Shown piece by piece: positions 1-10,300 of a DNA stretch of 15,475 nucleotides. The stretch lies in contig CAMLIA010000098.1 of NCBI GenBank assembly GCA_946479905.1, positions 1 to 15,475 on the forward strand. The letters are read 5' to 3'. This stretch comes from an uncultured Frankiales bacterium. GTDB taxonomy: Bacteria > Actinomycetota > Actinomycetes > Mycobacteriales > SCTD01. The notes beneath the pieces are model-generated. The model had not been told where the DNA came from. It saw only the letters and a list, made by a program, of their open reading frames with translations, and searched no databases. The position numbers were made by a program, and so were the translations under genes. Positions within the stretch are counted from its first letter, which is position 1. Each line of letters starts with the position of its first letter.

Positions 1-1
1 C

Positions 2-106
2 AGCCAACCCTTCTGGCAACCACCACCACGATTCCGGAAGCCCAGCTACCAGCTCTACCTGCCCCGCGAAGGCCTCGAGATCGAGACCGAGCACGGCGGG
101 AGCTGA
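2..106 (+). CDS. C-terminal tail of an unidentified protein (5' end outside window)
   Basis: An open frame enters from the left edge and ends at a TGA at 104-106, giving 34 visible residues rich in Pro, aromatic and charged residues (it contains FWQPPPRFRKPSYQLYLPRE). From about the eleventh codon onward nearly all codons end in G or C, as expected for a real gene in this genome. It runs toward the DUF1697 gene with only 6 bases between the two stop codons, a normal convergent arrangement. The fragment is too short to assign a family. It could be a chance open frame, but the codon pattern and its position support a gene end. Confidence 0.5.
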   Translation, partial: SQPFWQPPPRFRKPSYQLYLPREGLEIETEHGGS

Positions 107-112
107 GGGCAG

Positions 113-619
113 CTACCCGAGCAGCTTGCGCAGGGTGGCGGGGGTGCGGGCGGTCGCACTGACGCCGAGCGCCTTCTCGATCTTGGCGTTGGTGAGCTTG
201 GTCTTGGCCATGCTCTGGAAGCCGATGTAGATCACCTGGTCGTTGCCCTCCACGACCTCCGGCGTCCAGTCGGCGTCGAGGAAGGACCGGAGCGCGGTCG
301 GCGTCGGCTTGTCGAAGAGCACGTTGACCGCGACGTAGCCGGGCAGCTCGGGCAGCTCGTCGAGCGCCTTCAGCAGGTCCTCGGAGCGGCGCACGCAGCA
401 CCGCACGGTCAGGTGGAGCTGCGAGTGGAGGGCGCGCTCGACCTGCTCGGCGAGCGCCTGCGCCGAGCGCTTGGCGGAGGTGAACGTCGCGTTCCCCGAG
501 TTCAGGTAGGTCGTCACGTCGGTGTGGCCGAGCCCCTCGAGCAGCTGCTTCAGGTCCTTCATGGCGATCTTGTTGTTGGGCCCGAGGTTGACCGCACGGA
601 GCAGCAGCACCCATCTCAT
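113..619 (-). CDS. DUF1697 domain protein
   Basis: This 168-residue protein matches the DUF1697 family along its length. It opens with WVLLLRAVNLG, followed by MKDLKQLLEGLGHTDVTTYL-N-SGNATF near residues 20-46, and ends with KLTNAKIEKALGVSATARTPATLRKLL, the typical tail. Members are small soluble proteins of about 170-185 residues with no established biochemical role, so none is assigned. The ATG at 617-619 overlaps the stop of the upstream FUSC gene as ATGA and has no strong Shine-Dalgarno, so translation is probably coupled to FUSC. No signal peptide or membrane segment is visible, and the protein is probably cytoplasmic. The family call is firm; function is unknown. Confidence 0.85.
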   Translation of the reverse strand: MRWVLLLRAVNLGPNNKIAMKDLKQLLEGLGHTDVTTYLNSGNATFTSAKRSAQALAEQVERALHSQLHLTVRCCVRRSEDLLKALDELPELPGYVAVNVLFDKPTPTALRSFLDADWTPEVVEGNDQVIYIGFQSMAKTKLTNAKIEKALGVSATARTPATLRKLLG

Positions 620-1653
620 GACCGCAGCGTAGGCAGTGCCTCGCGAGCGCGGTCGTGGTCGCGGCCGAGACCCTCGAGGAGGTCGACGAGGGCGACCCGC
701 AGCTGGGCGACGACCACCTGTCCGGACAGCGAGGTGGCTCCCAGGGCGATCGGGTCGAGGCGGGCCGCGAGCACGATGAGCGGTTCGAGCGCGTCGTCCG
801 CGGTGGTGCCGGGGTCGAGCTGGCGGGCGAGGTCCTCGAGGATCTCGGGCAGCGCGACCGGGAGCGGATCGCCGGTCTCAAGGGCGACGGTCACGCGCCG
901 CACCAGGACGCGCAGGTTGCGGGTGGCCCTGGTGAGCGCCACCACCAGCCGGCGGTCACCGACCTCGTGCCCCTTGCGTCGCAGCGGGGACAGCCGCGCG
1001 GTCTCGTGCGCGACCGCCATCGTCCCCTCCCACCGCCCGAGCACCGGCTCGAGCATGCGGCCGCGGGCGAGCGCCTCGGCGGCAGCCGTGGCGGAGGTGG
1101 AGCGCACCGCCGCGGCCGTGTCGCGGAGCGTCCCGGCCAGCTCGACCAGGTAGGCCGTCCGCTGGCGCAGGACGTCCTTCCAGGGGTCCGGCGGCAGGAG
1201 AGCGGCCACCAGGAGCGCCACCCCACCCCCGACGAGGGCGTCCTGCCAACGGTGGAAGCCGCCGTGCGGTGTCCGCGGCAGCGCCACCACGAAGCTCGCC
1301 TGCACCGCAGCCTGCGAGACGGCCAGACCGCCGCCGTTGACGGCGAGGGCGGCCAGTAGCGACAGGAAGACGACGGCACCGATCTGCCAGGTGCCCTGCC
1401 CGAACAGGGCCACCCAGAGGTCTCCGGAGGCCACCCCGAGCGAGACGCCGGCGGCGAGCTCCGCGGTACGACGCAGCCGCCCGCCCGCCGTCAGGCCGAG
1501 CGCGACGATGGCGGCCACGGAGGCGAAGAACGGCCGGCTGTGCCCGAGCAGCTGGGTGCTGATCGCCCAGGCCACCGCTGCCGCCAGGCCGCACTGCCCG
1601 GCCGGCCACGCGCCCGCGCGTACGCGGGCCCAGGCGTCGCGGAGCGGCTGCAT
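616..1653 (-). CDS. FUSC / aromatic acid exporter-like membrane protein
   Basis: This 345-residue protein has about six hydrophobic segments in its first 155 residues (roughly 20-36, 43-58, 64-84, 90-106, 108-125, 138-154), then a long, mostly helical, Arg/Ala/Leu-rich cytoplasmic half. The layout and motifs such as [18 protein letters not shown] and a PPDPW sequence after the last membrane segment fit the FUSC / aromatic-acid-exporter group. Members are linked to efflux of aromatic acids or fusaric acid, but the substrate here is unknown. It is about half the length of the classical two-module exporters, so it would have to act as an oligomer. The ATG at 1651-1653 is chosen because a TAGGTT box lies 6 nt upstream, which fits a leaderless mRNA. 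It forms an ATGA-overlapped pair with DUF1697. Confidence 0.8.
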   Translation of the reverse strand: MQPLRDAWARVRAGAWPAGQCGLAAAVAWAISTQLLGHSRPFFASVAAIVALGLTAGGRLRRTAELAAGVSLGVASGDLWVALFGQGTWQIGAVVFLSLLAALAVNGGGLAVSQAAVQASFVVALPRTPHGGFHRWQDALVGGGVALLVAALLPPDPWKDVLRQRTAYLVELAGTLRDTAAAVRSTSATAAAEALARGRMLEPVLGRWEGTMAVAHETARLSPLRRKGHEVGDRRLVVALTRATRNLRVLVRRVTVALETGDPLPVALPEILEDLARQLDPGTTADDALEPLIVLAARLDPIALGATSLSGQVVVAQLRVALVDLLEGLGRDHDRAREALPTLRS

Positions 1654-1659
1654 CCGTCA

Positions 1660-1669
1660 AACCTAGACT
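1660..1669. promoter_or_regulatory. Overlapping divergent -10 boxes for FUSC and class I fumarase
   Basis: The 23-base gap between two divergent genes holds a CTAG (1663-1666) from which two -10 boxes read outward. TAGACT (1664-1669, + strand) lies 7 nt before the fumarase ATG at 1677. TAGGTT (1665 to 1660, minus strand) lies 6 nt before the FUSC ATG at 1653. Both match the actinobacterial TANNNT pattern, and the spacing places transcription starts at or next to the start codons. No convincing -35 box is seen on either side. The motif and spacing are observed; promoter activity is inferred. Confidence 0.6.
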
Positions 1670-1676
1670 TGTGGCC

Positions 1677-3341
<1,665 letters not shown>

Positions 3342-3351
3342 GTTGCGGCCC

Positions 3352-4923
3352 ATGCGCCGCCTCGCCCCCCTGGCCCTGACTGCCGCTGTCCTGCTGCTCG
3401 CCGCCTGGGGCAGCAGCGGGGCTGCGCCGAAGCCCGTCTTCACGACGGTCCTGCTCGAGGGCAGCAGCGGCTCCGCCGAGCCGCGGGCAGCGATCAGCAG
3501 CAAGGGCGTGCACTGGATCACCACCAACGCCACGAACGGCGAGGAGAAGGTCTACCGCTCGACCAACGGCGTGACCTGGGCCCCGGTGAGCACGCCTGGC
3601 AACCAGACCAGCCCGACGACGGACGTCGACGTCGTCGTGATGCCGAGCGGGCGGGTGCTCACCAGCGAGCTCGACTTCGCCGGGATCAACTTCATCACGC
3701 ACTACAGCGACGACCAGGGCAAGACGTGGGTGCAGTCCCAGGGGACGACGTACGCCGACACCGACCGCCAGTGGTTCGCCGTCGGCCCCCGGAGGGCGGA
3801 CGCCGAGCAGCCACCGGTCTACATGCTGTTCCACAACCTGCTCAGCGGCGCCGCCAACCACAACATGTTCGTCGCCACCTCCCACGACGGCGGCGAGAGC
3901 TTCGGCGTCCCGATCCCGGTCGCGACGCCACCGCAGCAGGACTACCTCGACCTGCAGTGCGCGGACTCCGGCGGGCCGTCGAACATCTTCGTCGACCAGC
4001 GCACGGGCAAGGTGTCGGTGGTCTTCGGGACCCGCAGCTCCCCCATCGGGGGCTGCGCCGCGAGCCCGGTCGAGATCAACGTGGTCGCGGCCAACCGCAT
4101 CTGGGTGGTCAGCGCCGACGCGGACAAGACCGAGACGCCAGGCGCGTGGACGCCGTCGCTCGCCGTCGACGACACCGCGAAGGGCCGCATCACGGGCATG
4201 CAGCTCGCGCCGGGTGCCGTGGGTGACGACGGCACCTACTACGTCGCCTACCCGGAGTCGGTGCACGACTACCCCGACTACGACGGCGCCGCGATCAAGG
4301 TGGTGCACTCGACCGATCTCAAGACCTGGTCGGCGCCGCTGACGATCGCCCCGTCGGGAGGGACCGGCAACATCCTGCCGCACATCGTCGCCGGCTCGGC
4401 AGGCCGGATCGGGCTCGCCTGGTACCACGGCAACGCCGACAAGACCTGGTCGTCCTACAGCGCGCAGGTCCTCGATGCCCTGTCCGCGCACCCGCACGTC
4501 ACGACCACCCCGCTGTCGCCGGTCGTGGTCGAGAAGGGCACTGCCAGCAGCCTGATGGGCGCGTGCATGCAGGGGACGACGGCGACCCTGAACGGCTTCG
4601 CCTGCGGCCGGGCCACCGATGTCAACGGCATCGCGCTCGACAGCTGCGGTCGGCTGCTCGTCACCTGGCCGGCCCAGGCGGGGCTGAAGGACACCGACGG
4701 CACCTACGCGAGCATGCAGGTCGCCGGGCCCCGGCTGCGGACCACGGTGTGCGCGGCAGCCGTCCGGCCGCCGAGGGCGCTGCCGCCCCCCGCCACCGCA
4801 CCCTCAGCCGGCCACCACGACGGCGGTGGTCTCGCCGCCACCGGGGCCAGCGCGAGAGCAGCCGCGCTCGCCCTGCTGCTGGTCGGCGTGGCCGCGACGG
4901 TCCGGCGCCGCAGGATGGGGTAG
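3352..4923 (+). CDS. Secreted Asp-box (sialidase-fold) beta-propeller protein with sortase tail
   Basis: This 523-residue exported protein has a signal peptide (residues 1 to about 24: MRRLAP, then a hydrophobic run ending LLLAAWGSSGAAP). Four Asp-box-like motifs follow: STNGVTW (70-76), SDDQGKTW (119-126), SHDGGESF (177-184) and STDLKTW (320-326), marking a BNR/sialidase-type beta-propeller. I did not find the full sialidase catalytic set, so enzymatic activity is open. A Pro/Ala-rich linker (about 470-490) leads to LAATG (494-498), a hydrophobic stretch and RRRR, a sorting signal of the LAxTG type used by class E sortases. The ATG at 3352 is chosen over the TTG at 3343 because the TTG lies inside the -10 box. 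The signal peptide resembles a lipoprotein signal whose Cys is Trp (W19). Six cysteines lie in the mature part. Confidence 0.8.
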   Translation: MRRLAPLALTAAVLLLAAWGSSGAAPKPVFTTVLLEGSSGSAEPRAAISSKGVHWITTNATNGEEKVYRSTNGVTWAPVSTPGNQTSPTTDVDVVVMPSGRVLTSELDFAGINFITHYSDDQGKTWVQSQGTTYADTDRQWFAVGPRRADAEQPPVYMLFHNLLSGAANHNMFVATSHDGGESFGVPIPVATPPQQDYLDLQCADSGGPSNIFVDQRTGKVSVVFGTRSSPIGGCAASPVEINVVAANRIWVVSADADKTETPGAWTPSLAVDDTAKGRITGMQLAPGAVGDDGTYYVAYPESVHDYPDYDGAAIKVVHSTDLKTWSAPLTIAPSGGTGNILPHIVAGSAGRIGLAWYHGNADKTWSSYSAQVLDALSAHPHVTTTPLSPVVVEKGTASSLMGACMQGTTATLNGFACGRATDVNGIALDSCGRLLVTWPAQAGLKDTDGTYASMQVAGPRLRTTVCAAAVRPPRALPPPATAPSAGHHDGGGLAATGASARAAALALLLVGVAATVRRRRMG

Positions 4924-4926
4924 ACA
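4921..4926 (+). promoter_or_regulatory. -10 box TAGACA built on the beta-propeller gene's stop codon
   Basis: The TAG stop (4921-4923) is followed by ACA, giving TAGACA. The GTG start of the AI-2E family gene follows after 6 nt (CGACGC) at 4933. No Shine-Dalgarno is present in the 9-base gap, so a leaderless mRNA is the simplest reading. The last base is A rather than the preferred T, which makes this the weakest member of the set. Confidence 0.4.
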
Positions 4927-4932
4927 CGACGC

Positions 4933-6033
4933 GTGACCGAGGAGCGCGTGCCGCAAGGGCTGAAGGACGCGGCAGGCTGGTCCTGGCGCATCCTGGTCAT
5001 CGGGTTCCTGCTGATGCAGGTGGGCACGCTCTACCAGCGGCTCGAGCTGGCCACGATCCCGCTGTCGCTCGCGATCCTGCTCACGGCCCTCCTTCGCCCG
5101 GTGCAGCTGCGCCTCGAGCGGCTCCGGCTGCCGCGCTCGGGCGCCGCGGTCGTCACGGTGCTGCTCGGGCTCATCGTGCTCGGCGGGGTCGCGACCTTCG
5201 TCGTCAACCGGGCGTCGGCTGAGTACGACCAGCTCGTCAGCTCCGTCAACCAGATCGTCAGCGACACCAAGCACTGGCTGGTGACGGGCCCGCTGAAGCT
5301 CCGGCAGAGCACCGTCAACGGGCTGGACTTCGGCTCGCTGCAGGACTTCCTGCGCGGCAACCAGGGCGAGGTCGTCAGCGGCGTCGTCGACGCGGGCAAG
5401 AAGGCCTTCGAGACGATCACCGCCGTCGTGCTGACGATCTTCCTCACCATCTTCCTGCTGTACGACGGGCCCCAGGTCTGGCGCTGGCTGACCGCGCTGT
5501 TCCCGACCGAGCGGCGCGAGCTCGTCGACCACGTCGGCGAGCGCATGTGGGGGACGGTCGCGGGCTACATCACCGGCACGTTCATCGTGGCCACCTTCCA
5601 CGGCCTCGTCATCGGCATCACGCTGCTCGCGGTGGGTGCGCCCCTCGTGGCGCCCCTGGCCCTCCTCGTCTTCATCGGGGCCTTCATCCCGCTCATCGGC
5701 GCGATCGTCTTCGGCGGCCTCGCGGTGCTCGTCACCCTCGTCGCGGACAGCCCGACGGCGGCGGTCGTCGTCCTCATCGTGCTCGTCGTGGCCAACCAGA
5801 TCGAGGGTCACGTCCTCCAGCCGTTCGTCGTCGGGCGGCACGTCAGCCTGCACCCGATGGGCATCGCCCTGACCCTGGCCACCGGCGCCCTCCTCGGCGG
5901 CCTGCCCGGCGCCATCTTCGCCGTGCCGCTGGTCGCCGCCGTCAACGCGGCCGTGGCGACGCTGCGGGGCGTACCAGGACCACCGGGCCTGGCCCCGGCC
6001 GAGCCGCGGGAGGACGAGGAGGCACGCAGATGA
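4933..6033 (+). CDS. AI-2E family (PerM/YdiK-type) membrane transporter
   Basis: This 366-residue membrane protein has the AI-2E family layout. Hydrophobic segments lie near 18-34, 40-55 and 71-92, then a largely soluble region (93-158), then segments near 160-177, 209-235, 237-268, 273-289 and 308-342. Family motifs include FIPLIGA (251-257) and [20 protein letters not shown] (291-310). Members have been linked to autoinducer-2 export and, in others, to cation/proton antiport; the substrate cannot be read from sequence. The C-terminus is a short acidic, Pro-rich cytoplasmic tail. The GTG start follows a TAGACA box by 6 nt. The TGA stop overlaps the fumC ATG, so the two are co-transcribed. 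Family assignment is firm, substrate unknown. Confidence 0.9.
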   Translation: MTEERVPQGLKDAAGWSWRILVIGFLLMQVGTLYQRLELATIPLSLAILLTALLRPVQLRLERLRLPRSGAAVVTVLLGLIVLGGVATFVVNRASAEYDQLVSSVNQIVSDTKHWLVTGPLKLRQSTVNGLDFGSLQDFLRGNQGEVVSGVVDAGKKAFETITAVVLTIFLTIFLLYDGPQVWRWLTALFPTERRELVDHVGERMWGTVAGYITGTFIVATFHGLVIGITLLAVGAPLVAPLALLVFIGAFIPLIGAIVFGGLAVLVTLVADSPTAAVVVLIVLVVANQIEGHVLQPFVVGRHVSLHPMGIALTLATGALLGGLPGAIFAVPLVAAVNAAVATLRGVPGPPGLAPAEPREDEEARR

Positions 6034-7391
6034 GGACCGAGCACGACTCCATGGGCGAGGTCCAGGTGCCGGACGAGGCGCTCTGGCGGGCGCAGACCCA
6101 GCGCGCCGTGCAGAACTTCCCGATCAGCGGTTCCCGTGTCGATCCCGCCCTCATCCGGGCGCTCGCGCTCATCAAGGGCTCCGCCGCCCGCGTCAACAGC
6201 TCCCTCGGGGTCCTCGACCAGGCCGTCGCCGACCGCATCGTCGCCGCGGCCGACCGGATCGCCGCGGGCGAGCACGCCGACCAGTTCCCGGTGGACGTCT
6301 TCCAGACCGGCTCGGGCACCAGCACCAACATGAACGTCAACGAGGTGCTGTCCTCGCTGTCCGGGACGCACCCCAACGACGACGTCAACGCGAGCCAGAG
6401 CAGCAACGACACCTTCCCCTCGGCCATCCACATCGCAGCCGCCGCGTCGGTCGTCAGCGACCTGCAGCCCGCGCTCGCGCACCTGGCAGCAGCCCTGCTG
6501 CGCCAGGCCTCCACCCACCAGGAGACGGTGAAGTCCGGCCGCACCCACCTCATGGACGCGACCCCGGTGACCTTCGGACAGGAGCTCTCTGGCTGGGCAG
6601 CCCAGGTCGGCTACGGCGTGGAGCGTCTCGACGCCGTCCTGCCGCGGGTCTGCGAGCTGCCGCTGGGGGGCACCGCGGTCGGCACGGGCATCAACACCCC
6701 CGCCGGGTTCGCGGCGGCCGTCATCGCCGACCTCGCCGCGCGCACCGGCCTGCCGCTGACCGAGGCGCGCAACCACTTCGAGGCCCAGGGCGCGCGGGAC
6801 GCGCTGGTCGAGCTGAGCGGCGTGCTGCGCACGATCGCCGTAGGGCTGCACAAGGTCGCCAACGACCTGCGGTGGCTGTCCTCCGGCCCCAACACCGGTC
6901 TGGCCGAGGTGCACCTGCCCGACCTCCAGCCGGGGTCGAGCATCATGCCCGGGAAGGTCAACCCGGTCCTCGCCGAGGCGACGATGCAGGTCGTCGCGCA
7001 GGTCATCGGCAACGACGCGGCCATCGCCTGGTCCGGCGCCGCAGGCAACTTCGAGCTCAACGTGATGCTGCCGGTGATCGCGCGCAACCTGCTCGAGTCG
7101 ATCCGGCTGCTCGCCAACGTGTCCCGGCTGTTCGCCGACCGCTGCGTCGACGGGCTGACCGCCGACGTCGAGCGGATGCGCCGCTACGCCGAGTCCTCGC
7201 CCTCGGTCGTGACACCGCTCAACCGCTACCTGGGGTACGAGGAGGCCGCGTCCGTCGCCAAGCAGGCCGTGGCCGAGGGCCGGACGATCCGCGAGGTCGT
7301 CGACGCACGCGGGTACGTGACAGCCGGGCGCCTCACCCAGCAGCAGCTGGATGAGGCGCTCGACGTGCTACGGATGACCCGCCCGGGCTAG
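6030..7391 (+). CDS. fumC: Fumarate hydratase class II
   Basis: This 453-residue class II fumarase (aspartase/fumarase superfamily, no metal cluster) interconverts fumarate and malate as a homotetramer in the cytoplasm. Key motifs are [13 protein letters not shown] (94-106), SSNDTFPS (124-131), [11 protein letters not shown] with the catalytic-base His at 173, and the signature [11 protein letters not shown] (302-312) with the catalytic Ser at 303. Length is normal for the family. The open frame extends upstream to 5547 inside the AI-2E gene, but ATG 6030 is clearly the start: it overlaps the upstream stop as ATGA, has GAGGAGG at 6016-6022 with a 7-nt spacer, and begins at the usual family N-terminus. 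Its TAG stop lies in a CTAG shared with the stop of the convergent surface-protein gene. Class II enzymes tolerate oxygen and iron starvation, so this one may back up the class I enzyme. Confidence 0.97.
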   Translation: MRTEHDSMGEVQVPDEALWRAQTQRAVQNFPISGSRVDPALIRALALIKGSAARVNSSLGVLDQAVADRIVAAADRIAAGEHADQFPVDVFQTGSGTSTNMNVNEVLSSLSGTHPNDDVNASQSSNDTFPSAIHIAAAASVVSDLQPALAHLAAALLRQASTHQETVKSGRTHLMDATPVTFGQELSGWAAQVGYGVERLDAVLPRVCELPLGGTAVGTGINTPAGFAAAVIADLAARTGLPLTEARNHFEAQGARDALVELSGVLRTIAVGLHKVANDLRWLSSGPNTGLAEVHLPDLQPGSSIMPGKVNPVLAEATMQVVAQVIGNDAAIAWSGAAGNFELNVMLPVIARNLLESIRLLANVSRLFADRCVDGLTADVERMRRYAESSPSVVTPLNRYLGYEEAASVAKQAVAEGRTIREVVDARGYVTAGRLTQQQLDEALDVLRMTRPG

Positions 7392-10300
7392 GTCCGGCGG
7401 CGCCGTCCGACGAGGAGCAGCACCAGACCGACGCCGAGCCCGGCCAGTGCCCACTCCAGCAGCTGCGCGGTGTAGGCGCCGGTGAACACCAGGCCGCCAC
7501 CGCCGTTGCTGGGTGGCGTGATGTTCCCGCCACCTCCCGTGAAGCCGCAGACCTGCACGTTCTGGCTGGCGCTCTGCCCGGTCTCGACCAGCTGCGCGAT
7601 GTTGGTGTACGTCGCGCACGCGCTGCCGGCGGCGGTCTTGTCGATGCTGTAGGTGAACACCGTCGGGTCACCGGCCCAGGTCGCCGTGCCCAGCGTCACC
7701 GGGTTGGCCGGGTCGGTCTTGTCGTCGGTGACCGTCACCGTGCCGTTGGCCTCCGAGCTCATCGCCAGCGTGGCAGGGGTGCTGGCTGCTGCGGAGCCGG
7801 TCGGTGTCGCGGCCGTGGCCGCGTCCCAGCTCGCCGTCGCCGTCAGCGTGCCGGTCGCAGCCGGGGTGTCGGAGAAGGTGCAGGTGTAGGTCAGGTCGAC
7901 CGATCCGCTCGCGGGGATCACCTTCCCTGCGCCGTCAGCGACCGTGCAGGCCGTGCCGGCGCTCAGGTCGGTGCTGACCGTGACGTCGGCGGTCACGGCC
8001 TCCCACGTGTTCGGGTTGGTGACGGTGACCGTCCCGCCCAGGGCGTACCCGCTGTCGGCGAAGCCGTCAGGCGATGCCGTCACCGTGTAGTTGAAGGTCA
8101 CCGAGGTGCCGTCGACGGCTGTCACCGTCGTCCGGTCGACGGCCTTGCCGATCGACCAGAGGTCGGTCCGGTCGAAGGAGCCGGCCGCCGTTGCGGAGAC
8201 CCCCAGGTCCGCACCCACGCAGACCCCCACGGTCCGACTGGCCGACTGGCCCGTCTCGCGCAGGACCGCGGTGTTGGTGTAGCCGGCGCAGCTGCCTGCC
8301 ACTCCCGCCTTGCTGAGGGAGTACCCGAACGCCTTCGGACCGGCGCTCCAGGTGGCGGTCCCGAGCACGACCGGGTTGGCCGGGTCGGTCTTGTCGTCGA
8401 CCACGGTCACGGTCGAGTGGGACTCGCTGCCGATCGCGAACGACACGGGGGTCGAGCCGCTGGCGCTGCCCGCCGGGGTGCCCGCCGCCGCCGCGTCCCA
8501 GGTGGCCGACGCGGTCACGTTGCCCGTCGAGGCCGGTGAGCCGGTGAAGGTGCAGCTGTAGGGCAGGGTGACGTTGCCCCCCGCCGGCACGCTGACCCCG
8601 GAACCCCCGGTCACGGTGCAGCTGACACCCGCCCCGACGTCGGAGCCGACGGTGACGTTCGCCGTCACGGCCTCGAAGTCGTTGGGGTTGGTCACCTTGA
8701 CCGAGCCGCTGAGTGCGAAGGCGCTGTCCACGAAGCCGTTCGGGATCGCGGTGACCTGGTAGTTGAACACGGCCGTACCGCCCTGGGCCATGGTGACCGA
8801 GGTCCTGTCGACGTCCTTCTGGATCGTCCACAGGTCGTCACGGGCCTTGCTCGCACTGCCCGTCGGCGCGACCGTGAGGTTCGACCCGACACAGATCTGC
8901 ACGCTCTTCGAGGCGCTGCCGGTCGTGCCGCTGTCGTCGGTCGTGAAGGTCGCGGTGTTGGGGTAGTCCGTGCACGTCCCGGCCACACCGGTGCGGTCCA
9001 CCGTGTAGCTGAACGTCTTCGGGTTCGGGTCCGTCACGGCGTTGACCGTGCCGAGGACGCCCTTCACCGAGTCGGTCACGTTGACCACGTCGTCCGTCAC
9101 CGTCGGCGTGACGCTGGCGAAGTTGACGGTCGCCGACCCGGTCGCGCTGTTGTTCGTCGTGAAGTAGGTCGCCTTGTTCCAGGTGGCGGTCGCGGTGTTG
9201 GTGCCGGCGTTCGGCGACGGCGCGCTGGCGTAGGTGCAGACGTAGCCGAGCACCAGCTTGTCGTTGGCCGGTACCGTCGCGGAGCTGCCGCCCGTCACGG
9301 TGCACGAGGCGCCGTTGTCGATCGCGTCAGAGACGGTCACCCCGGTGAAGGGCACCGGGTTCGGGTTCGTCACCGTGATGTTGCCGCTCACGGTCCAGGA
9401 GTCGTCGACGTGGGTGTTGCCCACCTGCACGGTGTAGTGCGACGTGACCGTCCCACCCGCGCCGATGGTGACCTTGCTGCGGTCGACGTCCTTGCTGATC
9501 GTCCACTGGTAGTCCCGGCCGAACGCTGCGGTCGCCGTCTTGCTGACGGTCAGGTCAGCGTTCTGGTTGAGGAAGCACTCGGAGGAAGCGTTCGTGTGCG
9601 ACGAGCTCGTGTAGAAGGCGCTCGTGCTCGTGTACTCCGCGCGGAAGCAGCTCCAGCCGGCCGAAGGCGGTGTGTAGGTCGCGTTGGTGCCGGCAGTGAA
9701 CGCGGTCGAGGACCCGGCCACCTTGGTCACGTTGACAGCCGTACCGACCTGGGTGCCACCGGTGTTGCAGGCGGTGGCGGACGAGGTCGGGGCGCAGACG
9801 AAGAACGTGACGCTGCCTGTCACGTCGTGGGTGCCGTCACCTGTGAGCGAGGCCGTGTCGTTCCAGGCTCCGCCACCGGCCGAGACCGCCGTGGTGCCGA
9901 GGTTGACCCCGCGGGCGGTGTAGCTGTCCTCGAAGGTGCAGTGCACGGTGGCGTTCTTGACGAGCGTGAAGCTCGTCGTCGCCGTCGTCAGGTTGTCCGA
10001 GGAGGTTGCCCCGGTGCACGACAGGTCGGTGAGGCTCCAGTCGGAGGGGATGTTGGTCTCCTGCACCGAGTGGCTGCCGACCGGGACCGTGAAGGACCGG
10101 GTGTTGGGCAGCGTCGCGTTCGCGTCGTCGTCCAGCGAGAAGCCGCTGCCGCCGTCGATCGAGAACGTGAAGTCCTGCGCGTCGTCAGGCACCGCGTTCT
10201 TGGTGACGATGATCGTCCCGGTCTGGATCGGGTCGTTCAGCGAGAGGGGGTAGTCGGTGTCCGCGTCCGTGACGTGGACGTGCTGGTCAGGCACCGGGTC

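Noticed and set aside
1671..1676. GTG at 1671 as start of class I fumarase
   Set aside because: It lies one base after the TAGACT box, too close for any transcription start; ATG 1677 fits the leaderless spacing.
4804..5853. 349-residue minus-strand frame rich in Asp/Glu/Arg
   Set aside because: Shadow of the AI-2E gene; composition is that of reverse-complemented membrane-protein codons.
5547..6029. N-terminal extension of fumC by 161 residues
   Set aside because: Arg/His-rich shadow within the AI-2E gene; ATG 6030 has a good Shine-Dalgarno and the family N-terminus.
7547..9562. Tandem repeats as a CRISPR or mobile element signature
   Set aside because: The repeats are in-frame protein repeats of 666-678 bases within one gene; no short direct repeats with spacers and no transposase.
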